From positions 868,001 through 932,000 of the forward strand of contig NZ_PYOD01000001.1 of assembly GCF_003026285.1 (NCBI RefSeq): 64,000 nt of DNA, read 5' to 3'. Below are positions 1-9,322 of the stretch, piece by piece. Made by a program: the position numbers and the translations under genes. The notes under the pieces are model-generated. The model was not told the DNA's origin. It did no database searches and worked only from the letters and a program-made list of their open reading frames with translations. Source of the DNA: Photobacterium profundum (GTDB lineage Bacteria; Pseudomonadota; Gammaproteobacteria; Enterobacterales; Vibrionaceae). Within the stretch, counting starts at the first letter, position 1. Every line of letters starts with the position of its first letter.

Positions 1-1225
1 TACGGTAGGTATCGGTTGTAACTAGTGCTATTTCATCGGCACCGAAATCCATTGCAGCTCTTGCAGCAAGCTTGGCAATGGTGGTTGTTTTACCAACACC
101 AGTTGGTCCTAATAAAGCGACCACGCCACCGGTTTCTAAAATACAATCGCTGGTCGTAATAATTTGGTCAGCTAATAAATCCAATAATGCCGGCCATGCT
201 TCATGAGTGGGCACATCTTCTGGAATATAACTCGCAAACTGATCAGCAAGTTCTGATGATAAGCCCATTTTTTCTAATCGCTTTATCATCATTGCGCGCA
301 TTGGTTCACGTCGTTCGACTTCTTGCCACATCAAGCCAGATAACTGATGTTCAAGCAAACTACGGATCGATGACATTTCTGAACGCATAGTCTCCATTTC
401 ATCGTTTGAACGTGGCGATTTCGCATCATAACGCGACGGATCTAAACGCGACTGATTAATACGAGAGCTATTATGGCTAAAAGAGGATTCAGCTCGGCTA
501 TCACGTCCACGACCAAATTCTGATGCTTGTTCGCGCTGTCGTGGTTCATTTTGTGGCTGTTCTTTACGTGCTGGGTACGGACGACGATAATCACCAAAAT
601 CTAATGGATTAGCCTTAGATTGTTGAGCGGTGTTCATACCACGAGCCGAAAAACCTGATTGACGATTATCACCACTGAAACGATCGGAAGCTGCTCGGTG
701 CCCATCGCCCACATTCCGATAACTGTCTTGCCCTTGAGGTTCTCTTTGAGAATAAGGCTGGTTACGGGGTTGTCCCTGTAACGCTGAAGGTGAACGTCCA
801 CCGCGATTATCACGGCTTGTGCGATCGTTGCTATAACGATCTGAATGCTCACCGTGCTGTTTGGACTGACGGTTCAGTAATGCCGATAACGAATCCACAT
901 CAGCTTCTGCCGAGCTATCTTTTGGCTCATCACCAGTATAGTTTTGCAATACATTGGCAAAACGGCTCGCTGCTGATTGCTTTATCTGTACCTGATCTTC
1001 TGCCAGCTTTCGCTTTGCTTGACCAAGACGATTAGCTAAAGCATCACGCGTATTTTGAGATGCTTTTGGTGGTTCATTCGCAATATCTGTATCAACGGCA
1101 GCAACAATTTCAACTCCACCGGTCACTTTTTTATTGGACATTATTACCGCATCAGCACCAAGTTCTTCTTTCACTTCACTGAGCGCTGTTCGCATGTCTT
1201 TGGCAAAAAATCGTTTTATTTTCAC
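1..1225 (-). CDS. flhF: FlhF, SRP-type GTPase that sets polar flagellum position (partial, C-terminus cut by window edge)
   Basis: About 408 codons are visible. The start is a GTG at 1225 preceded by a GGGA ribosome-binding site, giving the typical N-terminus MKIKRFFAKDMRTALSEVK. A Pro/Arg/Gln-rich linker follows (for example around residues 209-232), then the SRP-GTPase NG domain with the P-loop GPTGVGKT at residues 373-380; the frame is open to base 1, where it reads DTYR. FlhF recruits early flagellar parts to the old cell pole in vibrios. It lies 103 bp downstream of flhA in the same direction, as in the vibrio flhA-flhF-flhG-fliA operon, so flhG and fliA probably continue beyond the left edge (inference). 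Roughly the last 90 residues are missing. Confidence 0.95.
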   Translation of the reverse strand, partial: MKIKRFFAKDMRTALSEVKEELGADAVIMSNKKVTGGVEIVAAVDTDIANEPPKASQNTRDALANRLGQAKRKLAEDQVQIKQSAASRFANVLQNYTGDEPKDSSAEADVDSLSALLNRQSKQHGEHSDRYSNDRTSRDNRGGRSPSALQGQPRNQPYSQREPQGQDSYRNVGDGHRAASDRFSGDNRQSGFSARGMNTAQQSKANPLDFGDYRRPYPARKEQPQNEPRQREQASEFGRGRDSRAESSFSHNSSRINQSRLDPSRYDAKSPRSNDEMETMRSEMSSIRSLLEHQLSGLMWQEVERREPMRAMMIKRLEKMGLSSELADQFASYIPEDVPTHEAWPALLDLLADQIITTSDCILETGGVVALLGPTGVGKTTTIAKLAARAAMDFGADEIALVTTDTYR

Positions 1226-1328
1226 TCTAATATTCCCGTCAAATCACGCTTTAACCGAAGTCGAGATTCCCATCAAATCCAATTAACAGACCAAGCAATT
1301 AGCCAATAAGGCTCTTCACAAACAGCGA

Positions 1329-3425
1329 TTAATTACCGACTGCATTCACGATACGTATTTGCTTCTCATCAGGCACTTCTTGATAAGACAGCACGCGCAA
1401 GCTTGGTATTGTATTTTTAACAAACTTAGCAAGTGTTGAACGTAAGACACCAGACGTCAGTAATACTGCCGGCTCCCCTTTCAACTCTTGCTGTTGCGTT
1501 GCTTCAGTCAATGAACGTTGAAGTCGTTCAGCTAAACCAGGTTCAATACCTGACGATTCACCACCAGCAGATTGCATTGTTTTATGCAAAATTTGTTCCA
1601 ATTCTGGAACCAATGTAATCACAGGCAATTCAATCTCTATACCATTGATTTCTTGTACGATTAAACGCTTCAAGCCAATTCTAACCGCCGCAGTTAGAAT
1701 GTCAGGATCTTGACTCTTTGATGAGTACTCCGACAATGTCTGAATAATTGTTCGTATATCGCGGACAGGAATTGCCTCATTCAGCAAGTTTTGCATCACT
1801 TTAACCACCGCACCTAGCGGCAACTGATCCGGCACAAAACCATCAACCAATTTCGGTGTTGATTGACCTAGCATCTCAAGTAAATTCTGTACTTCTTCAT
1901 GTCCGAGTAATTGTGATGCACTATTGGTCAATATTTGACTTAAATGTGTTGCCAATACCGTTGCGGAATCTACAACGGTATAACCTAATGCTTGCGCGTG
2001 CTCGCGCTGTGATTCCATTATCCATACAGCTTCTAATCCAAAAGCAGGATCTGTGGTTGTCTCACCATCAATCGTACCAAACACCTGCCCTGGGTTAATC
2101 GCTAATTCCATATTAGGGTGAATATTGGCTTCGCCACAAGCTACACCCATCAAGCTGATACGATAGCTATTCGGTGGCAACTCCAAATTATCACGAATGT
2201 GTACGGGAGGAATAAGAAAGCCAAAATCTTGTGATAGTTTTTTACGCACCCCTTTCACACGATCAAGTAACTCTCCGCCTTGCTCTTTATCGACCATAGG
2301 GATTAAACGATAGCCAACTTCAAGCCCAACAATATCGACGGGTTGAACATCATCCCATGAGAGCTCTTTTTGTGAAGGTTGCAACGCCAGTTCTGTTGAT
2401 GGTGCGTCTTTTTCGATAAGCGCATCACGTTTTTCTTTCTTAATTCGCCAGTAAGCGAAACCACCTATCATGGCCGCTAATAACAAGAACGGTATATGCG
2501 GCATACCGGGTACGATACCCATTACAAATAAAATACCGCCCGTCACTACTAACGACTGTGGATTATTGAACAACTGAAAATACAGTTGTTGCCCCATGTC
2601 TTCGTCAGTATTTTGACGGGTTACCATCATCGCCGCACCAATCGACAGTAGCAGTGACGGTATCTGAGCTACCAACCCATCACCAATGGTCAGTAAGCTA
2701 TATATTTGAATAGCTTCACCAAATGGCAAGTCATGTTGCACCATACCAATGATCAATCCACCAATAATATTGATGCAAAGAATCAAGATACCCGCAATCG
2801 CATCACCTTTTACAAATTTCGACGCACCATCCATCGAACCGTAAAAATCCGCTTCTTTTGTTACTTCGAAACGACGAGTACGTGCTTGATCTTGATCGAT
2901 TAAACCTGCATTCAAATCGGCATCTATCGCCATCTGTTTACCAGGTAAAGCATCCAAGGTAAAACGCGCGCTGACTTCTGAAATACGTCCAGCACCTTTC
3001 GTCACAACCATGAAGTTAATGATCATCAAAATAAGAAAGACGACCAAACCAACCGCATAGTTTCCGCCTATCACAACTGAGCCAAAGGCATCAATCACTT
3101 GCCCTGCTGCATCAGGGCCTTCATGGCCATAGAGTAAAACAACTCGGGTCGAGGCAACGTTAAGGGCTAATCGCAATAAAGTGGCAATTAATAGTACAGT
3201 TGGAAATGCAGCAAAATCGAGTGGACGGCGGGTATAGATAGTAACCAGTAACACCACCAACGATAGCGCGATATTAAAAGAGAATGCCATATCCAATAGC
3301 ATTGGAGGCATCGGCAAGATAATCATTGCCAATGTTGCCAATACCATGAATGGTGCGCCTACTGCAGGCAAAGATTGTAACCGGGATAACGGTAATTTAT
3401 CCAAAAATGGTAGCGATAGTTTCAT
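1329..3425 (-). CDS. flhA: FlhA, flagellar type III export gate protein
   Basis: The 698-residue length is normal for FlhA. The N-terminal half has about eight hydrophobic segments within residues 20-310. Between them is the family-signature cytoplasmic loop, with the segments RFTLDALPGKQMAID and DADLNAGLID around residues 152-175. The C-terminal half (about 350-698) is the soluble docking domain that binds chaperone-substrate complexes. FlhA forms the nonameric ring of the export gate and couples proton flow to secretion. The ATG start at 3425 lies about 75 bp below a sigma-54 promoter, and flhF follows on the same strand. Confidence 0.97.
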   Translation of the reverse strand: MKLSLPFLDKLPLSRLQSLPAVGAPFMVLATLAMIILPMPPMLLDMAFSFNIALSLVVLLVTIYTRRPLDFAAFPTVLLIATLLRLALNVASTRVVLLYGHEGPDAAGQVIDAFGSVVIGGNYAVGLVVFLILMIINFMVVTKGAGRISEVSARFTLDALPGKQMAIDADLNAGLIDQDQARTRRFEVTKEADFYGSMDGASKFVKGDAIAGILILCINIIGGLIIGMVQHDLPFGEAIQIYSLLTIGDGLVAQIPSLLLSIGAAMMVTRQNTDEDMGQQLYFQLFNNPQSLVVTGGILFVMGIVPGMPHIPFLLLAAMIGGFAYWRIKKEKRDALIEKDAPSTELALQPSQKELSWDDVQPVDIVGLEVGYRLIPMVDKEQGGELLDRVKGVRKKLSQDFGFLIPPVHIRDNLELPPNSYRISLMGVACGEANIHPNMELAINPGQVFGTIDGETTTDPAFGLEAVWIMESQREHAQALGYTVVDSATVLATHLSQILTNSASQLLGHEEVQNLLEMLGQSTPKLVDGFVPDQLPLGAVVKVMQNLLNEAIPVRDIRTIIQTLSEYSSKSQDPDILTAAVRIGLKRLIVQEINGIEIELPVITLVPELEQILHKTMQSAGGESSGIEPGLAERLQRSLTEATQQQELKGEPAVLLTSGVLRSTLAKFVKNTIPSLRVLSYQEVPDEKQIRIVNAVGN

Positions 3426-3509
3426 GAAATCTTAATTTTTCAACACGGCACACATGACAATAGTGGCTCAGATTAATGTATTCGAGCGACCAGAAAGAAT
3501 AACTACCAA

Positions 3510-3525
3510 AGCAAGAATCATGCCT
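3510..3525 (-). promoter_or_regulatory. Sigma-54 promoter of the flhA operon
   Basis: On the minus strand this reads AGGCATGATTCTTGCT. It has the GG-N10-GC core and matches the TGGCACG-N4-TTGCW consensus at most positions. A start site about 12 bases downstream gives a leader of roughly 75 nt to the flhA ATG. Vibrio flhA operons are known class III, FlrC/sigma-54-dependent units, so position and sequence agree. Confidence 0.8.
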
Positions 3526-3724
3526 AGATATTTGTCATTTTTTTGACGACAATGGAGGTTAACAGATATTTATATAAGCAATTAGAAAAGGAGTGTATTT
3601 TGTGATTCTAGCCATTATTTACAACATTATAAGTTAGAGCGTAAATTGAAAAAGTCCTAACATGAACACTATTTAAGCAACACATCCTGTCTGGCTCATA
3701 TCCAATATATACTCAAAACACATT

Positions 3725-4855
3725 TTAATGACGTAGCTCTGTCGGGATAGTCATCGATTCTTTTGCCAGCTTAGGGCGCTTACCTTGCCCTTTTCGATAT
3801 TGCTTCAATTGGAAGATATATGCTAATACCTGAGCAACGGCAACAAATAACCCATCAGGAATATGCTGCTCTAACTCAGTGGTATGATAAATAGCACGTG
3901 CCAACGGTGGGGCCGGAACAATATCGATATTATGCTTATTCGCGATCTCTCTGATTTTCAACGCGGCATGATCTACGCCTTTAGCGATAACAATAGGAGC
4001 CGAATCGAGTTTAGGATCATAACGTAGCGCAACCGAAAAATGCTCTGGGTTGGTAATAATAACATCTGCTTGAGGCACATCAGCCATCATTCGCCGTTGT
4101 GCCATTTCACGCTGAAGCATGCGAATACGCCCTTTTACTTCAGGTTTACCTTCTGTATCTTTGTATTCATCTTTCACTTCTTGCTTGGTCATTTTTAATT
4201 GTTCGTTGTGCTGCCAAATTTGATATGGCACATCTATTGCCACAATCACCAGCAGTGAACAACAAATCAACAAAATAAATTGCATCAAAATATCAAGCGC
4301 ATGAAATATATTAGACGGATAAATTTCTAGACTTAATAAGAAGAAATCGTTCAAGCTTGAATACATTAAGTAAGCAGCAACACCCGTAACCAACAAAACC
4401 TTCAGAATTGATTTAATGAGTTCAACCCAACTTTGCATGCCAAACATGCGCTTGAACCCACTCATCGGGTTCATTTTTGATAATTTAGGCATTGCCGCTT
4501 CAGCAGAAAAACTCACTCCGCCTAAACCAGCCGCACCAATCAGCGCCGCTGTAAATAGAACGATCAATACCAAACCAAGCGGAAAAACAACACTCCAGAT
4601 AGCAGTAAGCATTATTGAAAATAACCGATTAAGATCGTAAATTTCTTCACGACTAAGCGAAAACATTTGTGTCATTATTTCAGCTAATGCTTTACCTAGC
4701 CCTTCGCCGTACCACATAAGCGAAACAGCACCCATTACTAATACAGCAACAGACGCTAATTCTTTGGAACGTGCCACTTGCCCTTTTTCTCGAGCTTGCT
4801 CGAGCTTTCTGGCCGTGGCGTCTTCGGTGCGTTCCTGCCCATCAGACTCAGCCAT
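3725..4855 (-). CDS. flhB: FlhB, flagellar export apparatus switch protein
   Basis: Four hydrophobic segments span roughly residues 35-210, followed by a soluble autocleaved domain. The cleavage motif is N269-P270-E271-H272, at the position of the NPTH site of Salmonella FlhB; cleavage between Asn and Pro switches export from hook to filament substrates. I chose ATG 4855: it overlaps the fliR stop by one base and has a GGTGGA site about eight bases upstream, whereas the longer frame would start with TTG. The product is 376 residues. It is the last gene of the fliK-to-flhB unit; a spacer of about 300 bp holding the flhA promoter follows. Confidence 0.95.
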   Translation of the reverse strand: MAESDGQERTEDATARKLEQAREKGQVARSKELASVAVLVMGAVSLMWYGEGLGKALAEIMTQMFSLSREEIYDLNRLFSIMLTAIWSVVFPLGLVLIVLFTAALIGAAGLGGVSFSAEAAMPKLSKMNPMSGFKRMFGMQSWVELIKSILKVLLVTGVAAYLMYSSLNDFFLLSLEIYPSNIFHALDILMQFILLICCSLLVIVAIDVPYQIWQHNEQLKMTKQEVKDEYKDTEGKPEVKGRIRMLQREMAQRRMMADVPQADVIITNPEHFSVALRYDPKLDSAPIVIAKGVDHAALKIREIANKHNIDIVPAPPLARAIYHTTELEQHIPDGLFVAVAQVLAYIFQLKQYRKGQGKRPKLAKESMTIPTELRH

Positions 4856-5637
4856 CAGCAATCCACCCTAATCAGGCTACAAATCTGCTGAAAACCAAAA
4901 TCCCAAGCATGTTGATACTGAGGCAACATCCCCATAACCAAATACCAACTGATTAGTAAACCCAGTAGCAATGCAAATGAAAAGCCCAATGCAAAGATAT
5001 TCAACTGTGGTGCAGCTCGCGTCATTACGCCAAACGATAAGTTTACCGTCAACAAAGCAATAACACCGGCTAATGCCATGTTAAGTGCACCTTTAAACAT
5101 ATGACCAAACCAACCCGCTAATTGGTAATAATCATCAGGGCGAAACATTTCTTGCCCTATCGGCAATGTTTTAAAACTCAATACAATAACATTTAGCATT
5201 TCAAGGTGACCATCTGTTGCCAAGAACAGCATGATTGCAAGAAACAAATAAAGCTGACCAAGCACAGGTGTATTCTGACCATTAGCCGGATCAACCATGG
5301 ATGCAAAACCTAAACTAGACTGCATACCCAATATTTGCCCAACCAAGACAAAGGTTTGTGTCACAAATTGCGTCACTAACCCAATAGATACACCAATAAC
5401 AATTTGTTGGGCCGTGATTAAAAAACCCTGCAAAGACAATAATTCAATGTTAGCGGGTACTGCAGGTAATGAAGGCATCACAGCAAAAGTAACGGTTAAA
5501 CCAAGGTATAAACGAATTCTAGGCGAGACAAAACGGGCGCCAAAAAACGTCATTGTCATCATCATCGATGAAATGCGCGTAAAGGGCCAAAAATAATTCG
5601 CAAGCCAATCGAGTATAAGTGCTGACGGGTAAGTCAT
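4855..5637 (-). CDS. fliR: FliR, flagellar export gate membrane protein
   Basis: The product is 260 residues, almost entirely hydrophobic with about six membrane segments, the usual length for FliR. With FliP and FliQ it builds the helical FliP5Q4R1 export channel inside the MS ring. It lies between fliQ (35 bp upstream) and flhB (one-base stop/start overlap), the conserved fliPQR-flhB order. The N-terminal segment ending in WPFTRISSMMM and the central MQSSLGFASMVDPANGQNT region resemble FliR. ATG start. Confidence 0.95.
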   Translation of the reverse strand: MTYPSALILDWLANYFWPFTRISSMMMTMTFFGARFVSPRIRLYLGLTVTFAVMPSLPAVPANIELLSLQGFLITAQQIVIGVSIGLVTQFVTQTFVLVGQILGMQSSLGFASMVDPANGQNTPVLGQLYLFLAIMLFLATDGHLEMLNVIVLSFKTLPIGQEMFRPDDYYQLAGWFGHMFKGALNMALAGVIALLTVNLSFGVMTRAAPQLNIFALGFSFALLLGLLISWYLVMGMLPQYQHAWDFGFQQICSLIRVDC

Positions 5638-5672
5638 AGGTTATGCGTGATCCAAAAAAATCATAAGCAACG

Positions 5673-5942
5673 CTAATATAAAATCTGGGGGATACGATCT
5701 ATGATGCGAAAAAAATAATCCATCAGCATTCCTGTCATCATATGTCCAAAAAACATCAACGCTAACAAGGTCACTATTAATCGAGGTAAGAAACTTAATG
5801 TTTGTTCATTGATCGAGGTGGCCGCTTGGAAAACTGCAACGACTAGACCAATTAATAAACCAGGCACAACAATGGCACACACCATGATAAGTACCATAAA
5901 CAAAGCTTCTTGAAATATTTCGACAAACGCTTCAGGTGTCAT
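5673..5942 (-). CDS. fliQ: FliQ, flagellar export gate membrane protein
   Basis: The 89-residue protein has two long hydrophobic helices (about 15-40 and 50-75) joined by a short polar loop, the standard FliQ hairpin. The start MTPEAFVEIFQEAL and the loop ATSINEQTLSFLPR are typical of the family. Four copies wrap the FliP-FliR core of the export gate. The gene lies between fliP and fliR in the conserved order. Confidence 0.95.
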   Translation of the reverse strand: MTPEAFVEIFQEALFMVLIMVCAIVVPGLLIGLVVAVFQAATSINEQTLSFLPRLIVTLLALMFFGHMMTGMLMDYFFRIIDRIPQILY

Positions 5943-5998
5943 AACACTTCCTTTTTAGATTCGATACTTAATAAGAGATCAGATGCATTAATAAACAT

Positions 5999-6853
5999 CT
6001 AAGTACCAAAACTTCCCGCCAACGTGGTCAAAATAAGGTTCCAGCCATCAACCAAAACAAACAACATTAACTTAAAAGGTAACGATACAATCATTGGAGA
6101 TAGCATCATCATACCCATTGCCATCAAGACAGAAGCGACCACAAGGTCAATGATCAAGAAAGGCAAAAACAACATAAATCCAATCTGAAATGCTGTTTTC
6201 AATTCAGAAGTAATAAACGCAGGAATCAATACTGTAATCGGCACATCTTCGGGTGCGGTCGCTGTCGAGCCAGACATATTAACGAAACTTTCTAAGTCTT
6301 TAACACGTGTTTGTTTAAGCATGAATTGACGTAACGGCACTTGGGCTGTTTCAAATGCCTGCGCGGCTGTAATTTCTTCATTGATATAGGGCTGAACAGC
6401 GTCAATATTTACTTTATCGATGACTGGCGACATCACAAAGAATGTCATAAACAGTGCAATACCAATAATAACCTGATTCGATGGCGTTTGTTGTAAACCC
6501 ATTGCTTGTCGAAGAATGGATAACACCACAACAATACGGGTAAATGAGGTCATCAAAATAACAATGGCTGGTAGAAAACCCAATGCCGTCATTAAACCGA
6601 GGATCTGCAACGTTACCGAATAATCTTCGCCGCCATCAGGATTAGTGGTGACAGAAAAAGCAGGAATACCACCACGACTTGCAGATTGAATAAAGCTCGC
6701 TGCGCCTTGGTCGTTTTGCATGCTACTCACGGTTACGCTTTCACTGGCTGACGTCGCAGGTAGTACCATTGCATCCATTTCTGCCATTACAGGTAAACTG
6801 ACAAAGAAAGCAAAAGCCGCCAGAACAACAGCAATAAGGTTATTTTTTATCAT
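5999..6853 (-). CDS. fliP: FliP, flagellar export gate protein with cleavable signal peptide
   Basis: The 284-residue product has an N-terminal signal peptide ending near residue 24 (PVMAE), a polar Ser/Gly-rich stretch to about 75, then four membrane segments, including the conserved [19 protein letters not shown] and a GMMMLSP motif near the C-terminus. FliP forms the pentameric ring that is the core of the export channel. The start overlaps the fliO stop by 14 bases, which suggests translational coupling. Confidence 0.96.
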   Translation of the reverse strand: MIKNNLIAVVLAAFAFFVSLPVMAEMDAMVLPATSASESVTVSSMQNDQGAASFIQSASRGGIPAFSVTTNPDGGEDYSVTLQILGLMTALGFLPAIVILMTSFTRIVVVLSILRQAMGLQQTPSNQVIIGIALFMTFFVMSPVIDKVNIDAVQPYINEEITAAQAFETAQVPLRQFMLKQTRVKDLESFVNMSGSTATAPEDVPITVLIPAFITSELKTAFQIGFMLFLPFLIIDLVVASVLMAMGMMMLSPMIVSLPFKLMLFVLVDGWNLILTTLAGSFGT

Positions 6854-7244
6854 TGGTCTTTAATAATTTACTTAAGTGGTTCGCAAAATCACCACTCGGC
6901 TGTGCATCCATAGCCAAAGGCTGTTCTAGCTTCGTCAACAAAGAAATATTGTGCTGAGTAACACCAACCAATAATTGCTCTTCACCAACTTGTAATAAAA
7001 CAATACGTTCACGTTGTCCTATCGGTAGCTGCTTCAGGACTTTAAGTGCTCCATCTGCCCCTTGAATACCAGGCAACTTCATGCGTTTTAATAACCAAGC
7101 TAAAAAAACAATAAAAATAACCACTAACACTAATGAAGCTAATGTCGTGGCTATATTCATTTCGGGAGCCAGAGAATCAGCCAATGCTGGCGCAGTAAAA
7201 ACGACCAAGCAAAAGCTAACCAATGCTAAAAAAGGGGATCTCAT
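6840..7244 (-). CDS. fliO: FliO, FliP-assembly membrane protein
   Basis: The 134-residue protein has a signal peptide-like N-terminus (to about residue 23), one membrane helix around residues 30-52, and a short cytoplasmic domain. FliO is a poorly conserved scaffold that helps FliP oligomerise. Identity rests on topology, length and position between fliN and fliP. The gene overlaps fliP by 14 bases and follows fliN by eight bases. Confidence 0.9.
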   Translation of the reverse strand: MRSPFLALVSFCLVVFTAPALADSLAPEMNIATTLASLVLVVIFIVFLAWLLKRMKLPGIQGADGALKVLKQLPIGQRERIVLLQVGEEQLLVGVTQHNISLLTKLEQPLAMDAQPSGDFANHLSKLLKTNDKK

Positions 7245-7252
7245 AACAAACC

Positions 7253-7642
7253 TTAACGTAGTTTCTTAATGCGCTCTGTCTGGCTAATTACATCGGTAAG
7301 ACGAATACCGAACTTATCATTCACGACAACAACCTCACCATGCGCTATCAATGTGCCGTTCACCATAACATCCAATGACTCACCAGCAATACGGTCAAGT
7401 TCAACAACGGAACCTTGGTTCAATTGCAGTAGGTTACGAATACTAATTTGAGTACGCCCTACTTCCATTGAAATAGTGACCGGAATATCCATGATCGTAT
7501 CAAGTTTACGACGCTCATCATCCGAAATCGGCGTACTTTCATCAACAAGCTCTTCTAAAGGTGCGGGTTGTGCACCATCGACAGTTTGCTCAGCAAGTGC
7601 CGCAGCCCAATCGTCAGCCATTTGTTGATCATTCTGAGACAT
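7253..7642 (-). CDS. fliN: FliN, flagellar motor switch C-ring protein
   Basis: The 129-residue protein has a variable acidic N-terminal half and a C-terminal SpoA domain (about 50-125) with the recognisable segments DIPVTISMEVGRT and GESLDVMVNGTLIAHGEVVVVNDKFGIR. FliN forms the lower part of the C ring, where it binds CheY-P and the FliH-FliI export ATPase. It lies 14 bp after fliM, as in most flagellar clusters. Confidence 0.96.
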   Translation of the reverse strand: MSQNDQQMADDWAAALAEQTVDGAQPAPLEELVDESTPISDDERRKLDTIMDIPVTISMEVGRTQISIRNLLQLNQGSVVELDRIAGESLDVMVNGTLIAHGEVVVVNDKFGIRLTDVISQTERIKKLR

Positions 7643-7656
7643 AATATTACCTATTT

Positions 7657-8703
7657 TTAATCGTCTGAATTATTAATATTGAGCAATGCAGCGCCGAGTT
7701 CATCACGGTCTAAAAAAGCTAAATCCGTTTTGACCATATCTGGTCGCTTGAGTTTTTGCGTAATCTTTAAGGCGATGTTATCACCCGACTTTCCCATCTT
7801 GGCGCGATAAGTCGGCAGATCTTCTACAAATACGGTTGCCGACTCTGGTACATCAATAGGAATAATGTCGCCAGCTTGTAATTCCATTAAATCGCGTAAC
7901 GATAAATCGACATCCAATAACTTAGCACGAAGATTCACAGGTACATCCATGATCTCCTCACGCAGTGCCATACTCCAACGGACATCTTTGTCCATTTTGT
8001 CACTTTGAACACCAGCATCTAATAACTCGCGGATCGGCTCTACCATTGAATACGGCATAACAACATGGAAGTCACCACCACCGCCATCCACTTCAATATG
8101 GAAAGAACTCACCACAATGACTTCTGTTGGGCTAACGATGTTTGCCATGGTCGGGTTAACTTCTGAATCTAGATATTCAAATTCAACCCCCATGACGGGA
8201 GACCACGCTTCTCGGTAGTCTTCAAACACTAATTTCAATAGCATTTGTACAATTCGACGCTCTGTTGGCGTAAATTCACGGCCTTCAATCTTGGCGTGAA
8301 AACGACCATCTCCGCCAAAAAAGTTTTCGACTAAAATAAAAACTAAACGTGCTTCCATGGTTATCAAGGCCGTGCCTTTTAAAGGACGGAATCTCACCAT
8401 GTTTAAACTGGTAGGTACATACAATGTATTTTGGTATTCACCAAATTTAATCATTTGAACGCCGTTAATCGACACTTCTGCGGTTTTACGCAACATGTTA
8501 AACAAGCTGATCCGCATGTGGCGAGCAAAACGTTCATTGATCAATTCCAGCGTAGGCATTCGACCACGGACAATACGGTCCTGTGACGAAAAATCGAACG
8601 AAGATATCCCCGTCTCACTTAAGGATTGTTCATCTTCATCTTCTACGTCGTCGACACCATGTAAAAGGGCGTCGATTTCATCTTGAGTTAATAAGTCACT
8701 CAC
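7657..8703 (-). CDS. fliM: FliM, flagellar motor switch protein
   Basis: The 348-residue product starts with the CheY-P-binding peptide LLTQDEIDALLHGV (residues 4-17), followed by a middle CheC-like domain (about 45-230) that contacts FliG and a C-terminal SpoA domain (about 250-330) that contacts FliN. The start is GTG at 8703 with an AGG site upstream; there is no in-frame ATG nearby. It is seven bases downstream of fliL. Confidence 0.97.
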   Translation of the reverse strand: MSDLLTQDEIDALLHGVDDVEDEDEQSLSETGISSFDFSSQDRIVRGRMPTLELINERFARHMRISLFNMLRKTAEVSINGVQMIKFGEYQNTLYVPTSLNMVRFRPLKGTALITMEARLVFILVENFFGGDGRFHAKIEGREFTPTERRIVQMLLKLVFEDYREAWSPVMGVEFEYLDSEVNPTMANIVSPTEVIVVSSFHIEVDGGGGDFHVVMPYSMVEPIRELLDAGVQSDKMDKDVRWSMALREEIMDVPVNLRAKLLDVDLSLRDLMELQAGDIIPIDVPESATVFVEDLPTYRAKMGKSGDNIALKITQKLKRPDMVKTDLAFLDRDELGAALLNINNSDD

Positions 8704-8710
8704 ATTAAAC

Positions 8711-9205
8711 CTACTGCATTACGAAGCCAGTAAATAGCACACGATCGACTACTTGCTGGCCAGAGATTTTTTCCATCGAAGATTGAATAGCAAATAATGC
8801 CTGCTTACGTAAATCAATACGTCCATTAGGTGTACGTAACTGCTCGACAGTTGCGGCACCAAATGATTGCAATAATGTACTTTCAATCAACGGAATATGT
8901 TGCTGTGCGAGAGCTTCATTATTGTTACCACGCACCATTAGCTGAACTTTTACTTGTACAACACGATCACGCTTGTCACCCACAACATTAAAAATAAAGG
9001 GCTGTGGCATGATGACATAGTACGCGGGCTCGACGACTGTCGAAACTTGTTGATTTGCCGATGTTGTCGCCATCTCGGGTTCAGGTGTTTCATCACCCAT
9101 TAAAAGCCATGCTGCTACAGCTGCACCAATCAAAAGCGTTACAGCCAATGCAATCAGAATAAAAAGCTTTTTTTTACTTCCCGTATTTTCAACATCATCA
9201 GCCAT
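8711..9205 (-). CDS. fliL: FliL, stator-associated basal-body protein
   Basis: The 164-residue protein has a short cytoplasmic tail, one membrane helix at about residues 14-36, and a periplasmic stomatin-like domain ending in RVLFTGFVMQ. FliL rings surround stators and support torque under load. It follows fliK after a 117-bp spacer in which I see no promoter or terminator, and is tightly followed by fliM. Confidence 0.94.
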   Translation of the reverse strand: MADDVENTGSKKKLFILIALAVTLLIGAAVAAWLLMGDETPEPEMATTSANQQVSTVVEPAYYVIMPQPFIFNVVGDKRDRVVQVKVQLMVRGNNNEALAQQHIPLIESTLLQSFGAATVEQLRTPNGRIDLRKQALFAIQSSMEKISGQQVVDRVLFTGFVMQ

Positions 9206-9322
9206 TCGTTTTACAATCCTTTTTTGTAATCAGCTTTAATTCATTATTTTATATCGAATACAAAAATCAGTTAACACTGCACTCAATATCCAATTTATTA
9301 TCTAGGCCGCAATTCTAACGCA

